A stretch of DNA of 64,000 nt from Pannonibacter carbonis. GTDB lineage: Bacteria; Pseudomonadota; Alphaproteobacteria; Rhizobiales; Stappiaceae. Of the stretch, positions 21,574 through 29,275 are shown one piece after another (position 1 is the stretch's first letter; each line of letters starts with the position of its first letter). Made by a program: the position numbers and the translations under genes. The DNA is taken from the NCBI RefSeq assembly GCF_003012935.1, contig NZ_PUDR01000002.1, forward strand, positions 372,001 through 436,000, given 5' to 3'. A model generated the notes under the pieces. The model was not told the DNA's origin. It saw only the letters and a program-made list of their open reading frames with translations, and did not search any database.

Positions 21574-22777
21574 GCATCAATTGCCCCCCGGCGGCGACTG
21601 GGCAGTGTGGTTGATGATGGGCGGACGCGGCGCGGGCAAGACCCGGGCCGGGGCCGAATGGATCCGCGCCCGCGCCCTTGGCCATGGCTGGACCGGCGAG
21701 GCGGCACCTGCGGGGCGCATCGCGCTGATTGGCGAGACTTATCAGGATGTGCGCGAGGTGATGATCGAAGGGGTGTCGGGCATCCTGTCGGTGCATCCCA
21801 AAGCCGAGCGACCGCAATGGAACCCGAGCCGGCGACGGCTGGAATGGCGCACCGGCGCGGTGGCGCAGGCCTTCTCGTCGGAAGACCCGGAGGCCTTGCG
21901 CGGGCCGCAGTTCGACATCGCCTGGGCCGACGAGCTGGCCAAGTGGCGCAATGGCGAGGAGACCTTCGACATGTTGCAGTTTGGCCTGAGACTGGGCGAG
22001 CGGCCGCGCCAGCTGGTGACGACGACGCCCCGCGCAGTACCGCTGCTGAAACGCCTCATCAACATGCCCGGCACCACGCTGACCCGGGCCGCAACCCGGG
22101 CCAATGCGCTGTTTTTGGCGCCTGGCTTTCTGGAGCGGGTGGTGGCGCGTTACGCCGGAACGCGGCTGGGGCGGCAGGAGCTGGACGGCGAACTGATCGA
22201 GGACCGGCCCGATGCCCTGTGGCAACGCAGTGACCTGGACGCCTGCCGGATCGCCGCCGCGCCGGATCATCTGGTGCGGATCGTCATTGCCATCGATCCG
22301 CCGGCCACGGCCACGAAACGTTCTGATGCCTGCGGCCTGGTGGTGGCGGGCCTCGGTGAGGACGGGATTGCCTATGTGCTCGCCGATCACAGTCTGGCCC
22401 GGGCGCGGCCGGCCGACTGGGCCGGGCGGGCGGTGGCGCTGTGGCGGCACTATCAGGCGGACTGTCTGGTCGCCGAGGTCAATCAGGGCGGCGACATGGT
22501 GCGCGAGGTGATCGCCGCCGCTGATCCGGCGGTGCCGGTGAAGAGCGTGCGGGCGAGCCGGGGCAAGTATGCACGGGCCGAACCGATCGCGCTGATCTAC
22601 GAACAGGGCCGGGTGCGCCACGTCGGAGCTATGCCGGCGCTGGAGGACGAGATGGCGGATTTCGGGCCGGGCGGCCTCACCTCAGGCCGCTCGCCCGACC
22701 GGCTGGACGCGCTGGTCTGGGCCCTGAGCGAACTGCTGTTGTCCGAACGGGGGACACCGCGGCTGAGGCGGCTGTGA
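21422..22777 (+). CDS. GTA g2 large terminase (packaging ATPase/nuclease)
   Basis: The 451-residue protein pumps DNA into GTA heads and cuts it. Walker A is GGRGAGKT (residues 67-74), a Walker B-like FDIAWADELAKW follows, and the RNase H-like nuclease domain begins with IVIAIDPPATATKRSDACG, with further acidic positions in VAEVNQGGDM and the closing SPDRLDALVWALSELLL. The length matches the DNA-packaging protein family of RcGTA orfg2. The ATG at 21422 has GAGGAG 4 bp upstream. It is followed by a 196-bp repeat-bearing gap before the portal gene. All key motifs are intact. Confidence 0.93.
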   Translation: MTDLTPTACARNLRAALLAFGQAGRMEEALDRLSRSEMAFLLKDWPTFAHEHQLPPGGDWAVWLMMGGRGAGKTRAGAEWIRARALGHGWTGEAAPAGRIALIGETYQDVREVMIEGVSGILSVHPKAERPQWNPSRRRLEWRTGAVAQAFSSEDPEALRGPQFDIAWADELAKWRNGEETFDMLQFGLRLGERPRQLVTTTPRAVPLLKRLINMPGTTLTRAATRANALFLAPGFLERVVARYAGTRLGRQELDGELIEDRPDALWQRSDLDACRIAAAPDHLVRIVIAIDPPATATKRSDACGLVVAGLGEDGIAYVLADHSLARARPADWAGRAVALWRHYQADCLVAEVNQGGDMVREVIAAADPAVPVKSVRASRGKYARAEPIALIYEQGRVRHVGAMPALEDEMADFGPGGLTSGRSPDRLDALVWALSELLLSERGTPRLRRL

Positions 22778-22820
22778 GGGGGGCATGGATCAGTGCTTCG
22801 GTTTTCCCGAGAGGCGGCTT

Positions 22821-22868
22821 ACCCCCCTCTGCCCCCTGACGGGCGCATCTCCCCCTCAAGGGGGGAGA
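22821..22868. repeat. REP-like palindromic element between terL and portal
   Basis: The segment holds CCCCCTCTGCCCCCTGACGG and then a hairpin with 8-bp arms TCTCCCCC and GGGGGAGA (22848-22868). This layout resembles the short pyrimidine/purine palindromes scattered between genes in many Rhizobiales chromosomes. No T run follows, so it is unlikely to be a terminator. Confidence 0.55.
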
Positions 22869-22973
22869 GGGTGCCTGGGGTTGGGTCGTGAGCGCGCTGA
22901 GGCTGTCATGTGACTCAAGCTGTGAGGCCGTGGATTCAATCTCTTAAGTGATACGGAAAAAGGATTCAGGATC

Positions 22974-24230
22974 ATGGGGTTGGCACGGTTTCTGGACTCA
23001 GTTTTCAAACCGCGCGGGGCAGCGCTGGATGAGGAAAAGGCCTCGCGCACGGCGCCGCTGATCGCCTTTGCCAGCGGTGGGCGGCCCGTGTGGAGCCCGC
23101 GCGACTATGCGGCGCTGGCGCGGGAAGGCTACCTGCGTAACCCGGTTGTCTACCGGGCGGTGCGGATGGTCAGCGAGGCGGCGGCGAGTGTTCCGCTGAG
23201 CCTGTTTTCCGAGGAAGAGGAACTGACGGAGCACCCGCTGCTGCGCCTGCTGGCGCGGCCCAACCGGGGCCAGAGCGGGCCGGATTTTCTGGAGACCCTG
23301 TTCGGTCACCTGCTGGTGGCGGGCAATGCCTATGTCGAGCGGATCTATGTCAGCGAAGACGCCGATGCCCTGCCGGCGGAGCTGCATGTGCTGCGCCCCG
23401 ACCGGGTGAAGGTGGTGCCGGGGACGTCCGGCTGGCCGGAGGCGTTCGAGTATCAGGTGGGCGGCAAGTCGCTGCGGCTGAGCGGCCTTGGCGACGTGCC
23501 CCAGGTGCGGCAGTTGACGCTGTTTCACCCGCTGTCGGACCATTATGGCTGCGCGCCGATCGAGGCGGCACAGGTGAGCCTCGACATCCACAACGCAGCC
23601 GCCGGATGGAACAAGGCGTTGCTCGACAACGCAGCGCGGCCCTCCGGGGCGCTGGTCTATGGCGCGGGCGAGGGGGCCAATCTGTCACTGGACCAGTTCG
23701 AGCGGCTGAAGGCGGAACTGGAAGAGGGCTATCAGGGCGCACGCAATGCCGGCCGGCCGCTGCTGCTGGAAGGCGGACTGGACTGGCGCCCGATGGGCCT
23801 GACGCCCAAGGACATGGATTTCATCGATGCCAAGCGCGAGGCGGCGCGCGAGATCGCGCTGGCCTTCGGTGTGTCGCCGATGCTGATCGGCATTCCCGGC
23901 GACAACACCTTTGCCAATTACCAGGAAGCCAATCGGGCGTTCTGGCGCCAGACCGTGCTGCCGCTTGTGCGGCGGACGGCGCTGAGCCTGTCGAACTGGC
24001 TGGCCCCGGCCTATGGCGCGCCGCTGCGGCTGGAACCGGACGCCGATGCCATCGAGGCGCTGTCGCCGGAGCGCGAGGCCCTGTGGCGGCGCGTGGGGGC
24101 GGCGGACTTCCTGTCCGAGGACGAGAAGCGGGCGGCGGTGGGCTATGGCCGCCGCGCCGGGCCAGACGAGGCAGCAGGGCAGGGCGAAACCGCAGGGCAG
24201 GGCGACGCAGCAGGGCAGGGCAATGTCTGA
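22974..24230 (+). CDS. GTA g3 portal protein (HK97 family)
   Basis: A 418-residue phage portal of the HK97 type, forming the dodecameric DNA gate at the head vertex. Family features are NPVVYRAVRMVSEAAASVPL near residue 57, a central RPDRVKVVPG, SDHYGCAPIEAAQ, and the C-terminal clip/stem region KDMDFIDAKREAAREIALAF with GIPGDNTFANYQEANRAFW. The last 18 residues are three copies of a six-residue unit starting AGQG. These are encoded by a perfect-phase 18-bp tandem repeat (24174-24227) that overlaps the next gene start. AAAAAGGA lies about 9 bp upstream of the ATG. Confidence 0.94.
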   Translation: MGLARFLDSVFKPRGAALDEEKASRTAPLIAFASGGRPVWSPRDYAALAREGYLRNPVVYRAVRMVSEAAASVPLSLFSEEEELTEHPLLRLLARPNRGQSGPDFLETLFGHLLVAGNAYVERIYVSEDADALPAELHVLRPDRVKVVPGTSGWPEAFEYQVGGKSLRLSGLGDVPQVRQLTLFHPLSDHYGCAPIEAAQVSLDIHNAAAGWNKALLDNAARPSGALVYGAGEGANLSLDQFERLKAELEEGYQGARNAGRPLLLEGGLDWRPMGLTPKDMDFIDAKREAAREIALAFGVSPMLIGIPGDNTFANYQEANRAFWRQTVLPLVRRTALSLSNWLAPAYGAPLRLEPDADAIEALSPEREALWRRVGAADFLSEDEKRAAVGYGRRAGPDEAAGQGETAGQGDAAGQGNV

Positions 24231-24420
24231 GGCGGTCCTCACCGCCGTCGTCGAACGCGGCGACCTGGCCCATCTGGCGCTGCTGCTGTGGGCGGGATCG
24301 GCCTCGGCTTTGGCCGGGCTGCTGCTGAAGGAACTGTCCGCCTCGAACCGGCGCTTCAGCCAGTTCGTGGACGAGATCGAGCGCTTGAATCAGATCTTCA
24401 ACGACCATGACGGCGGCTGA
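24223..24420 (+). CDS. Small GTA gene between portal and protease (g3.5 position)
   Basis: The ATG at 24223 overlaps the portal stop by 8 bp. The 65-residue product has one hydrophobic helix (about residues 17-37, LALLLWAGSASALAGLLL) and a helical C-terminal half (RRFSQFVDEIERLNQIF). RcGTA has a small unassigned gene, g3.5, at the same place. A membrane-associated role is suggested only by the helix. I do not recognise a named domain. Confidence 0.65.
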   Translation: MSEAVLTAVVERGDLAHLALLLWAGSASALAGLLLKELSASNRRFSQFVDEIERLNQIFNDHDGG

Positions 24421-24444
24421 AGAGCCGGGTCCAAGCGATTCAGA

Positions 24445-24486
24445 AGACTCAAGAAACGGCGCCGCAGACTCAAGAAACGGCGCCGC
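24445..24486 (+). repeat. Perfect 21-bp tandem duplication
   Basis: Two adjacent identical 21-bp units, each starting AGACTCAAGA and ending GGCGCCGC, occupy 24445-24465 and 24466-24486. They lie in the 150-bp gap between two small genes of the GTA head module. The unit length is a multiple of three, but no open gene clearly crosses it. Confidence 0.8.
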
Positions 24487-24572
24487 GTGACGTTTCGCGA
24501 TGAAGCGCCGGGCTCGCCTGCCGCATGAAGCGGGCAAGCCGGACTCAGAACCTCGACAAGGAGAGCCAAGTC

Positions 24573-24761
24573 ATGACGGACACAGGCCTTTTGGCCCGTG
24601 GCGGGGCGATGACGCCTGCCCGCAGCCTGACCTTGAACCTGAACCGCAGACCCATGCCGCAGGCCCGGCCCGCGCGGGTGTTTGCCGCCTTTGCCGCGAC
24701 GTTGCAGCGGCTTGGCCAGATCACGGACCAGACGCCAAGCAATCGGGATGCAGCGCGATGA
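24573..24761 (+). CDS. Small unknown protein before the prohead protease
   Basis: The ATG at 24573 has AAGGAGAG upstream at good spacing, and the TGA overlaps the protease start as ATGA. The 62-residue product is basic, Arg/Ala/Pro-rich and lacks a signal or membrane helix (MTDTGLLARGG, LTLNLNRRPMPQARPARVF). Coupling to the protease suggests a head-assembly role such as scaffold or protease partner, which is inference. No family recognised. Confidence 0.55.
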   Translation: MTDTGLLARGGAMTPARSLTLNLNRRPMPQARPARVFAAFAATLQRLGQITDQTPSNRDAAR

Positions 24762-25186
24762 CCCGCTTTGCCGGATACGCCAGCGTGTTCCATCAGCCCG
24801 ATGGCGCAGGCGATGTGGTGCTGCCGGGCGCCTTTGCCCGCTCGCTCGCCCGGCGCGGGTCTGCGGCCTTGCGGATGCTGTGGCAGCACGACCGGATGCA
24901 GCCCATCGGCATCTGGGAGAAGGCGCGCGAGGACGCGCACGGCCTCTATGTGACCGGACGGCTGCTCACCGGTGTGGCCGCGGCGCGCGAGGCGGCGGAG
25001 CTGATCAGCGCCGGGGCGCTGGACGGCCTCTCCATCGGCTTTCGCGCCCTGGCGGCCGTCAAGGGTGAGGGCGGTGTCCGCCGGCACCTCACCGAAATCG
25101 ACCTTTGGGAAGTGTCGCTGGTGACCTTTCCCGAACACCCGGCAGCACGGCTGACGCCACTGCCGGCGGAGACCGCGGCGCGATGA
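24758..25186 (+). CDS. GTA g4 prohead protease (HK97 family)
   Basis: A 142-residue serine protease that cleaves the capsid N-terminus during head maturation. The start at 24758 overlaps the upstream small gene (ATGA). Conserved features are AGYASVFHQPDGAGDVVLPG, the catalytic His in LWQHD, the catalytic Ser in ALDGLSIGF, and the acidic residue in LWEVSLVTFP. Length is short but complete, as in RcGTA g4. It lies immediately before the capsid gene, as expected. Confidence 0.92.
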   Translation: MTRFAGYASVFHQPDGAGDVVLPGAFARSLARRGSAALRMLWQHDRMQPIGIWEKAREDAHGLYVTGRLLTGVAAAREAAELISAGALDGLSIGFRALAAVKGEGGVRRHLTEIDLWEVSLVTFPEHPAARLTPLPAETAAR

Positions 25187-25229
25187 GCCGCCGCCCGAGA
25201 TCATGCCCCTGCCCAACGCGGAGACAGCG

Positions 25230-26468
25230 ATGAACGAGATGATGCTTGAGACCAAGGCCTATGGACTGGAGCCGCGCCAGGCGCTGGACGACCTGCAGTC
25301 GGCCTTTGCCGCCTACCGAGATGCCAATGACACGCGGCTGGCCGAACTGGAGACGCGCGGCAGCGCGGATGTGGTGACGCTGGACAAGCTGAACCGGCTG
25401 GATGCGGCACTCGACAAGACGCAGCGCCGGCTGGACGAACTGACCCTGAAGGCCCGGCGGCCGGAACTCTCCGGCGAGACGCCGCGCAATGGCGCCGGGC
25501 TGGAGCACAAGGCGGCGTTTGACGCCTACATGCGCGAGGGACGCGACGACGGGCTGAAGGCGCTGGAGATGAAGGCGCTGTCGATCGGCTCCAACCCGGA
25601 TGGCGGCTTCCTGGTGCCGGCGGAGACGGAAAGCGGCATTCTCATGCGGCTGGCGAACGTGTCGCCGATCCGCGCCATTGCCGGCAACCGGCAGGTGTCG
25701 GGCAGCGTGTTCAAGAAGCCCTATTCCCTGACCGGGCCGCAGTCCGGCTGGGTGGGCGAGACCGCTGCACGGCCGCAGACCAACAGCCAGACGCTGGCGG
25801 AGCTGACCTTCCCGACCATGGAACTCTATGCCATGCCCTCGGCCACCTCGGCGCTGCTGGATGATGCGGCCGTGGACGTGGACGCCTGGATCGCGGAAGA
25901 GATCGAGATGGTCTTTGCCGAGCAGGAGGGGACGGCCTTCGTCAACGGCGACGGCATCAACAAGCCGACCGGCTTCCTGTCGGTGCCGCGTGTTGCCGAT
26001 GCCTCCTGGGCCTGGGGGTCGCTTGGCACGCTGAACACGGGCGTGGCCGGCAATTTCGCCGCGACCAACCCGGGCGACAAGCTGATCGACCTCATCTATT
26101 CGCTGCGCGCCGGATACCGCCAGAACGCCCGCTTTGTCATGAACCGCCGCACCCAAGCGGCGGTGCGCAAGATGAAGGACGCCGACGGCAACTACATCTG
26201 GCAGCCGCCGGCGAGCGCCGGTGCCCCGGCGACGCTGATCAACTTCCCCGTTACCGAGGCCGAAGCGATGCCCGACATCGCCGCCAACGCCGCCGCCATC
26301 GCCTTCGGCGACTTCCAGCGCGGCTATCTGGTGGTCGACCGCCAGGGCGTGCGCATCCTGCGCGACCCCTATTCCGCCAAGCCCTACGTGCTCTTCTACA
26401 CGACCAAGCGTGTCGGCGGCGGTGTGCAGGACTTCGCCGCGATCAAGCTGCTGGTGTTCGCGGTGTAG
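25230..26468 (+). CDS. GTA g5 major capsid protein (HK97 fold)
   Basis: The 412-residue protein forms the head shell. Residues 1-90 make a helical scaffolding-like delta domain with a predicted coiled coil (LDKLNRLDAALDKTQRRLDE), normally removed by the g4 protease. The HK97 core follows: GSNPDGGFLVPAETESGI, IRAIAGNRQVSGSVFKKPY, EEIEMVFAEQEGTAFVNGDG, ARFVMNRRTQAAVRKMKD, and the end GVQDFAAIKLLVF. ATG 25230 has GGAGA upstream; ATG 25203 is an alternative. A 270-bp repeat-rich gap follows. Confidence 0.95.
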   Translation: MNEMMLETKAYGLEPRQALDDLQSAFAAYRDANDTRLAELETRGSADVVTLDKLNRLDAALDKTQRRLDELTLKARRPELSGETPRNGAGLEHKAAFDAYMREGRDDGLKALEMKALSIGSNPDGGFLVPAETESGILMRLANVSPIRAIAGNRQVSGSVFKKPYSLTGPQSGWVGETAARPQTNSQTLAELTFPTMELYAMPSATSALLDDAAVDVDAWIAEEIEMVFAEQEGTAFVNGDGINKPTGFLSVPRVADASWAWGSLGTLNTGVAGNFAATNPGDKLIDLIYSLRAGYRQNARFVMNRRTQAAVRKMKDADGNYIWQPPASAGAPATLINFPVTEAEAMPDIAANAAAIAFGDFQRGYLVVDRQGVRILRDPYSAKPYVLFYTTKRVGGGVQDFAAIKLLVFAV

Positions 26469-26550
26469 GGGGGAGGGGGAGCCTCCAATCCTGTTCTAGT
26501 TCGAGCCGAACCGCCCCACTCCCAAGCCTATGCGGTTTGCGCCCGCATCC

Positions 26551-26682
26551 CCCCCCACCCCCACCCCCTCCCCACGAGGGGGAGGGGGGCGGAAGCGCCT
26601 ACCGGATTGAACAACTGCACCAACTGCTGCCGAGGCCTTTCAGCTTCCCTCCCCCTCGTGGGGAGGGGGTGGGGGTGGGGGG
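26551..26682. repeat. Perfect 36-bp inverted repeat in the capsid-adaptor gap
   Basis: The arm at 26551-26586 is the exact reverse complement of 26647-26682, with a 60-bp spacer. Each arm is C/G-rich and internally palindromic around CCCCACGAGGGG. In RNA it would form a very stable long hairpin between the capsid gene and the head-tail adaptor gene. Elements of this composition are frequent in Rhizobiales intergenic DNA. Confidence 0.85.
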
Positions 26683-26740
26683 CTTCGGTCTTGCTGCATG
26701 ACGACTACACTTAAGAAAAAATTCCTGACAAGAGGTGGCC

Positions 26741-27310
26741 ATGACACATTGGCTGACGAGCGCGCCGGCGGTGGAGCCGGTGACGCTGGCGGAGCTTCGG
26801 GCCCAGCTGAGGCTGGTGCAGACCGAGGAAGACGGATTGCTTGCCAGCCTGATCAAGGCCGCGCGCGAGCATGTGGAACAGGTGACGCGGCGGGCGCTGA
26901 TCACGCAGGGCTGGCGCATCGCGCTGGACGGCTGGCCAGCGGGACGCATCCTGCGGCTGCCGCTGGCCCCGGTGCTGTCGGTGACGGCGGTGACGGTCTA
27001 TGGCGCGGACGGCATGCCGGTGACGCTGGCCCCTGCCGCCTGGACGCTCCGGCGCGGCACGGAGCCGGCGCGGCTGGTGGTGGCGCCGGACATGGGCTCC
27101 GGGGTGGAGCCGGTGAACGGGCTCGAGATCGACTTCACGGCTGGATACGGGGCTTCCCCGGCCGATGTGCCGGAGCCGTTGCGGCAGGCGGTGCGCATGC
27201 TGGCCGCGCATTGGTACGAGCACAGGGAAGCCGGGACGGACCTTGCCATGGCGAGCCTGCCGTACGGTCTCGACCGGCTCTTGATGCCGTTCCGGATGCC
27301 GCTGCTGTGA
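26741..27310 (+). CDS. GTA g6 head-tail connector (adaptor)
   Basis: The ATG at 26741 has AGAGGT just upstream; a GTG at 26735 is less likely. The 189-residue protein has the gp6-like adaptor pattern: VEPVTLAELRAQLRL, EEDGLLASLIKAAREHVEQV and TRRALITQGWRIALDGWP. This is followed by a beta region and a helical end (EPLRQAVRMLAAHWYEHRE, then PYGLDRLLMPFRM). In RcGTA g6 is the adaptor ring beneath the portal. Its stop overlaps the next start. Confidence 0.9.
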   Translation: MTHWLTSAPAVEPVTLAELRAQLRLVQTEEDGLLASLIKAAREHVEQVTRRALITQGWRIALDGWPAGRILRLPLAPVLSVTAVTVYGADGMPVTLAPAAWTLRRGTEPARLVVAPDMGSGVEPVNGLEIDFTAGYGASPADVPEPLRQAVRMLAAHWYEHREAGTDLAMASLPYGLDRLLMPFRMPLL

Positions 27311-27630
27311 GCGGTGCGGGAGCCTATCGGCTGTCCGTCCGCCTGTGGCGACCGGAGCTGAGCGTGGCGGCAAGCGGGCAGGCCACGGCAGGGTTTACCG
27401 ACATCGGTATCGACTTCGCGCAATTGACCGGCCTGTTGCAGGGCGAGGCCGTCGCGGCCGGGCGGCTCAGCGGCACGGCCACCCACCGCATGACCCTGCG
27501 CTTTCGCGCTGATGTGAGCGGCGGCTGGAAGGTGACGGTGGACGCCCGCAGCTTCCGGGTGCTGACCGCAAGGGACCGCGATGGCGGCCGGCGGCAGGTG
27601 GAGCTGATGCTTGAGGAGGAACCGGCATGA
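27307..27630 (+). CDS. GTA g7 head closure (stopper) protein
   Basis: The GTG at 27307 overlaps the adaptor stop as GTGA. The 107-residue beta-rich protein matches phage head-tail joining/closure proteins: YRLSVRLWRPEL at the start, GRLSGTATHRMTLRFRADV in the middle and WKVTVDARSFRVLTARDRDG near the end. It would form the stopper ring between adaptor and tail. The stop overlaps the next gene (ATGA). The same frame is open upstream to 26698, but that part is a shadow of g6. Confidence 0.88.
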   Translation: MSGAGAYRLSVRLWRPELSVAASGQATAGFTDIGIDFAQLTGLLQGEAVAAGRLSGTATHRMTLRFRADVSGGWKVTVDARSFRVLTARDRDGGRRQVELMLEEEPA

Positions 27631-28028
27631 GCCATGGGTTGAACCTGCGCAGCGCGGTCCTGACGAGACTGTCGGCGACGCCGGCGCTGCTGACATTGCT
27701 GGGCGGTGCCAGGCTCTATGACGGGCCGCCGCGTGGACAGCCGCTGCCCTATCTGACGCTGGAGGCGCTGGCGAGCCGCCTGCTGGGCGGAACGATCAGC
27801 GACGGCGAGGAGCACGAGCTTGAGCTTGCCGTCTATTCGCGCGGGGCGAGCCGCGACGAGGCGATGGAGGCTCTGGTGCTGGCCGTGACCACGCTGGAGA
27901 CGACCACCTTGACCATTACGGGCGCGAAGATGGTCTCGGTGCGGCGCATCGAGGTCACAAGCCGGCGCATGACGGACGGCCGCACCTGGCGGGCCGGCGC
28001 AAGGCTTCGCTGTGTGACTGAGCCGTAG
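27627..28028 (+). CDS. GTA g8 tail terminator (DUF3168)
   Basis: A 133-residue DUF3168 protein with LRSAVLTRLSATPALLTLLG, the typical RLYDGPPRGQPLPYLTLEA and the strand pair HELELAVYSRGASRDEAMEA. In the RcGTA structure g8 is the tail terminator ring at the head-proximal end of the tube. The ATG overlaps the g7 stop (ATGA). It ends the adaptor-stopper-terminator block and is followed by a 262-bp gap with a large inverted repeat. Confidence 0.9.
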   Translation: MSHGLNLRSAVLTRLSATPALLTLLGGARLYDGPPRGQPLPYLTLEALASRLLGGTISDGEEHELELAVYSRGASRDEAMEALVLAVTTLETTTLTITGAKMVSVRRIEVTSRRMTDGRTWRAGARLRCVTEP

Positions 28029-28042
28029 GTGTTTCCGTCCCC

Positions 28043-28193
28043 TCGTCGCTCCTGCGCAGGCAGGAGCCCAGTAGCCCCGGTTTCGGTTGGTGAGCTCGGC
28101 GTGTGGTTTCGAACGCGGGACTGGCGGGGTTTTTCCCGTGCGCTGCATTTGGCCGCCTCGGTTACTGGGCTCCTGCCTGCGCAGGAGCGACGA
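28043..28193. repeat. Perfect 31-bp inverted repeat in the g8-g9 gap
   Basis: The arm at 28043-28073 is the exact reverse complement of 28163-28193, with 89 bp between. Each arm contains the inner palindrome CTCCTGCGCAGG. A partial third copy (GGGAGCGACGA) occurs near 28221. The sequence type recurs in intergenic DNA of many Gram-negative genomes. No gene is seen in 28029-28290. Confidence 0.85.
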
Positions 28194-28290
28194 AGGAGGG
28201 GGGAGCGAGCGACGTTTTAGCCGGGAGCGACGAGGGAGGGGGCGAGACGATTGATGAATGACCTCAACTTGACAGACCGGGAGACTGGCC

Positions 28291-28704
28291 ATGGCGGCGC
28301 AACGTGGACGTGATCTGCTTTTGAAACTGGACCAGACCGGCAGCGGGTCGTTTCTGACGGTGGCGGGCTTGCGGGCGCGGCGCATTGCGCTGAGCGCTCC
28401 GGCGGTCGACATCACCAGCGCCGACAGCACCGGGCGCTGGCGGGAACTGCTGGACGGGGCAGGAACGCGGGCGGCCAGTATTTCCGGCTCGGGGATCTTT
28501 CGCGATCTCACCAGTGATGCGCAGGCGCGCACTCTTTTCTTTTCTGGCGAAATCCGCCGCTGGCAGGTGACGATCCCGAGTTTCGGCACCCTGGACGGGC
28601 CGTTCCAGATCACGGCGCTGGAATATGCCGGCCAGCATGACGGCGAGGTGACCTACGAGATGGCGCTGGAATCCGCTGGTGAACTGACCTTTACCGCAAT
28701 CTGA
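28291..28704 (+). CDS. GTA g9 major tail tube protein (TP901-1-like)
   Basis: A 137-residue phage major tail protein with AAQRGRDLLLKLDQTGSG at the start, LRARRIALSAPAVDITSADS and GRWRELLDGAGTRAASISGS in the middle, and TYEMALESAGELTFT at the end. It builds the hexameric tail tube. Size and motifs fit RcGTA g9. It lies 263 bp after g8 and 15 bp before g10. Confidence 0.93.
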   Translation: MAAQRGRDLLLKLDQTGSGSFLTVAGLRARRIALSAPAVDITSADSTGRWRELLDGAGTRAASISGSGIFRDLTSDAQARTLFFSGEIRRWQVTIPSFGTLDGPFQITALEYAGQHDGEVTYEMALESAGELTFTAI

Positions 28705-28718
28705 GAAGGAAAACGGCG

Positions 28719-29063
28719 ATGGTGAACCGTCTGCGCGGAGAGATTTCGGCCATGCTGGATGGCCGGGAATGGACGCTGGTGTTGACACTGGGCGCGCTGG
28801 CCGAGCTGGAGGCGGCCTTTGCGGTCGAGGATTTGAACGGGCTCGTCGAGCGGTTCGGATCCGGCCGGCTGTCGGCCCGCGATCTGGTCAGGGTGCTGGG
28901 GGCAGGCCTGCGCGGAGCCGGCCATGTGGTGAGCGATGATCAGGTGGCCTCGATGCGGGCGCCGGGCGGCGCACCGGGCTATGCCGCGATTGCGGCTGAC
29001 CTGCTCAGGGTGACCTTTGGCACCGGTGAGGCGGGCGAGGAGGACGCTGGCGCGCGCCCTTGA
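28719..29063 (+). CDS. GTA g10 tail assembly chaperone family protein
   Basis: A 114-residue member of the gene transfer agent g10/Phage_TAC_11 family. It carries VNRLRGEISAMLDGREWTL and GALAELEAAFAVEDLNGLV, then ALIxRxxxGxxS-type features in SARDLVRVLGAGLRG. Such proteins help to assemble the tail tube around the tape measure. Its stop overlaps the TTG start of the next gene. In lambda-like phages two chaperone products come from a frameshift; here they are separate overlapping genes. Confidence 0.88.
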   Translation: MVNRLRGEISAMLDGREWTLVLTLGALAELEAAFAVEDLNGLVERFGSGRLSARDLVRVLGAGLRGAGHVVSDDQVASMRAPGGAPGYAAIAADLLRVTFGTGEAGEEDAGARP

Positions 29064-29275
29064 GCAGGGCAAGGCCCGGATCGGCGGAGCCGTTTCCCTG
29101 GGACCTTGCCCTTTTTCTCGCGATGAACCGGCTGGGCTGGAGCCCGGCCATGACCTGGGCCGCGACGCCGCGCGAACTGGCGCTGGCGCTGGGGTTGACC
29201 CGGCGGGCGGCTGCCTTGAGCCGCAGGGATCTGGCCCGGCTGATGACCGATTTTCCGGATGAGGGAGCGCCGTGA
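29060..29275 (+). CDS. GTA g10.1 tail assembly chaperone (TAC_6-like)
   Basis: A 71-residue protein beginning with TTG, overlapping g10 as TTGA. The family pattern FPWDLALFLAMNRLGWSP and MTWAATPRELALAL matches the short second chaperone of alphaproteobacterial GTAs. The end overlaps the tape measure start (TGATG). It is too short to act alone and probably pairs with g10 on the tape measure protein. Confidence 0.8.
   Translation: MSRARPGSAEPFPWDLALFLAMNRLGWSPAMTWAATPRELALALGLTRRAAALSRRDLARLMTDFPDEGAP

Noticed and set aside
24445-24486. Tandem repeat considered as a CRISPR fragment
   Set aside because: There are only two directly abutting units without spacers.
26698-27306. Upstream in-frame extension of the g7 stopper gene
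   Set aside because: The frame is open but overlaps the whole adaptor gene. The GTGA overlap at 27307 is the natural start.
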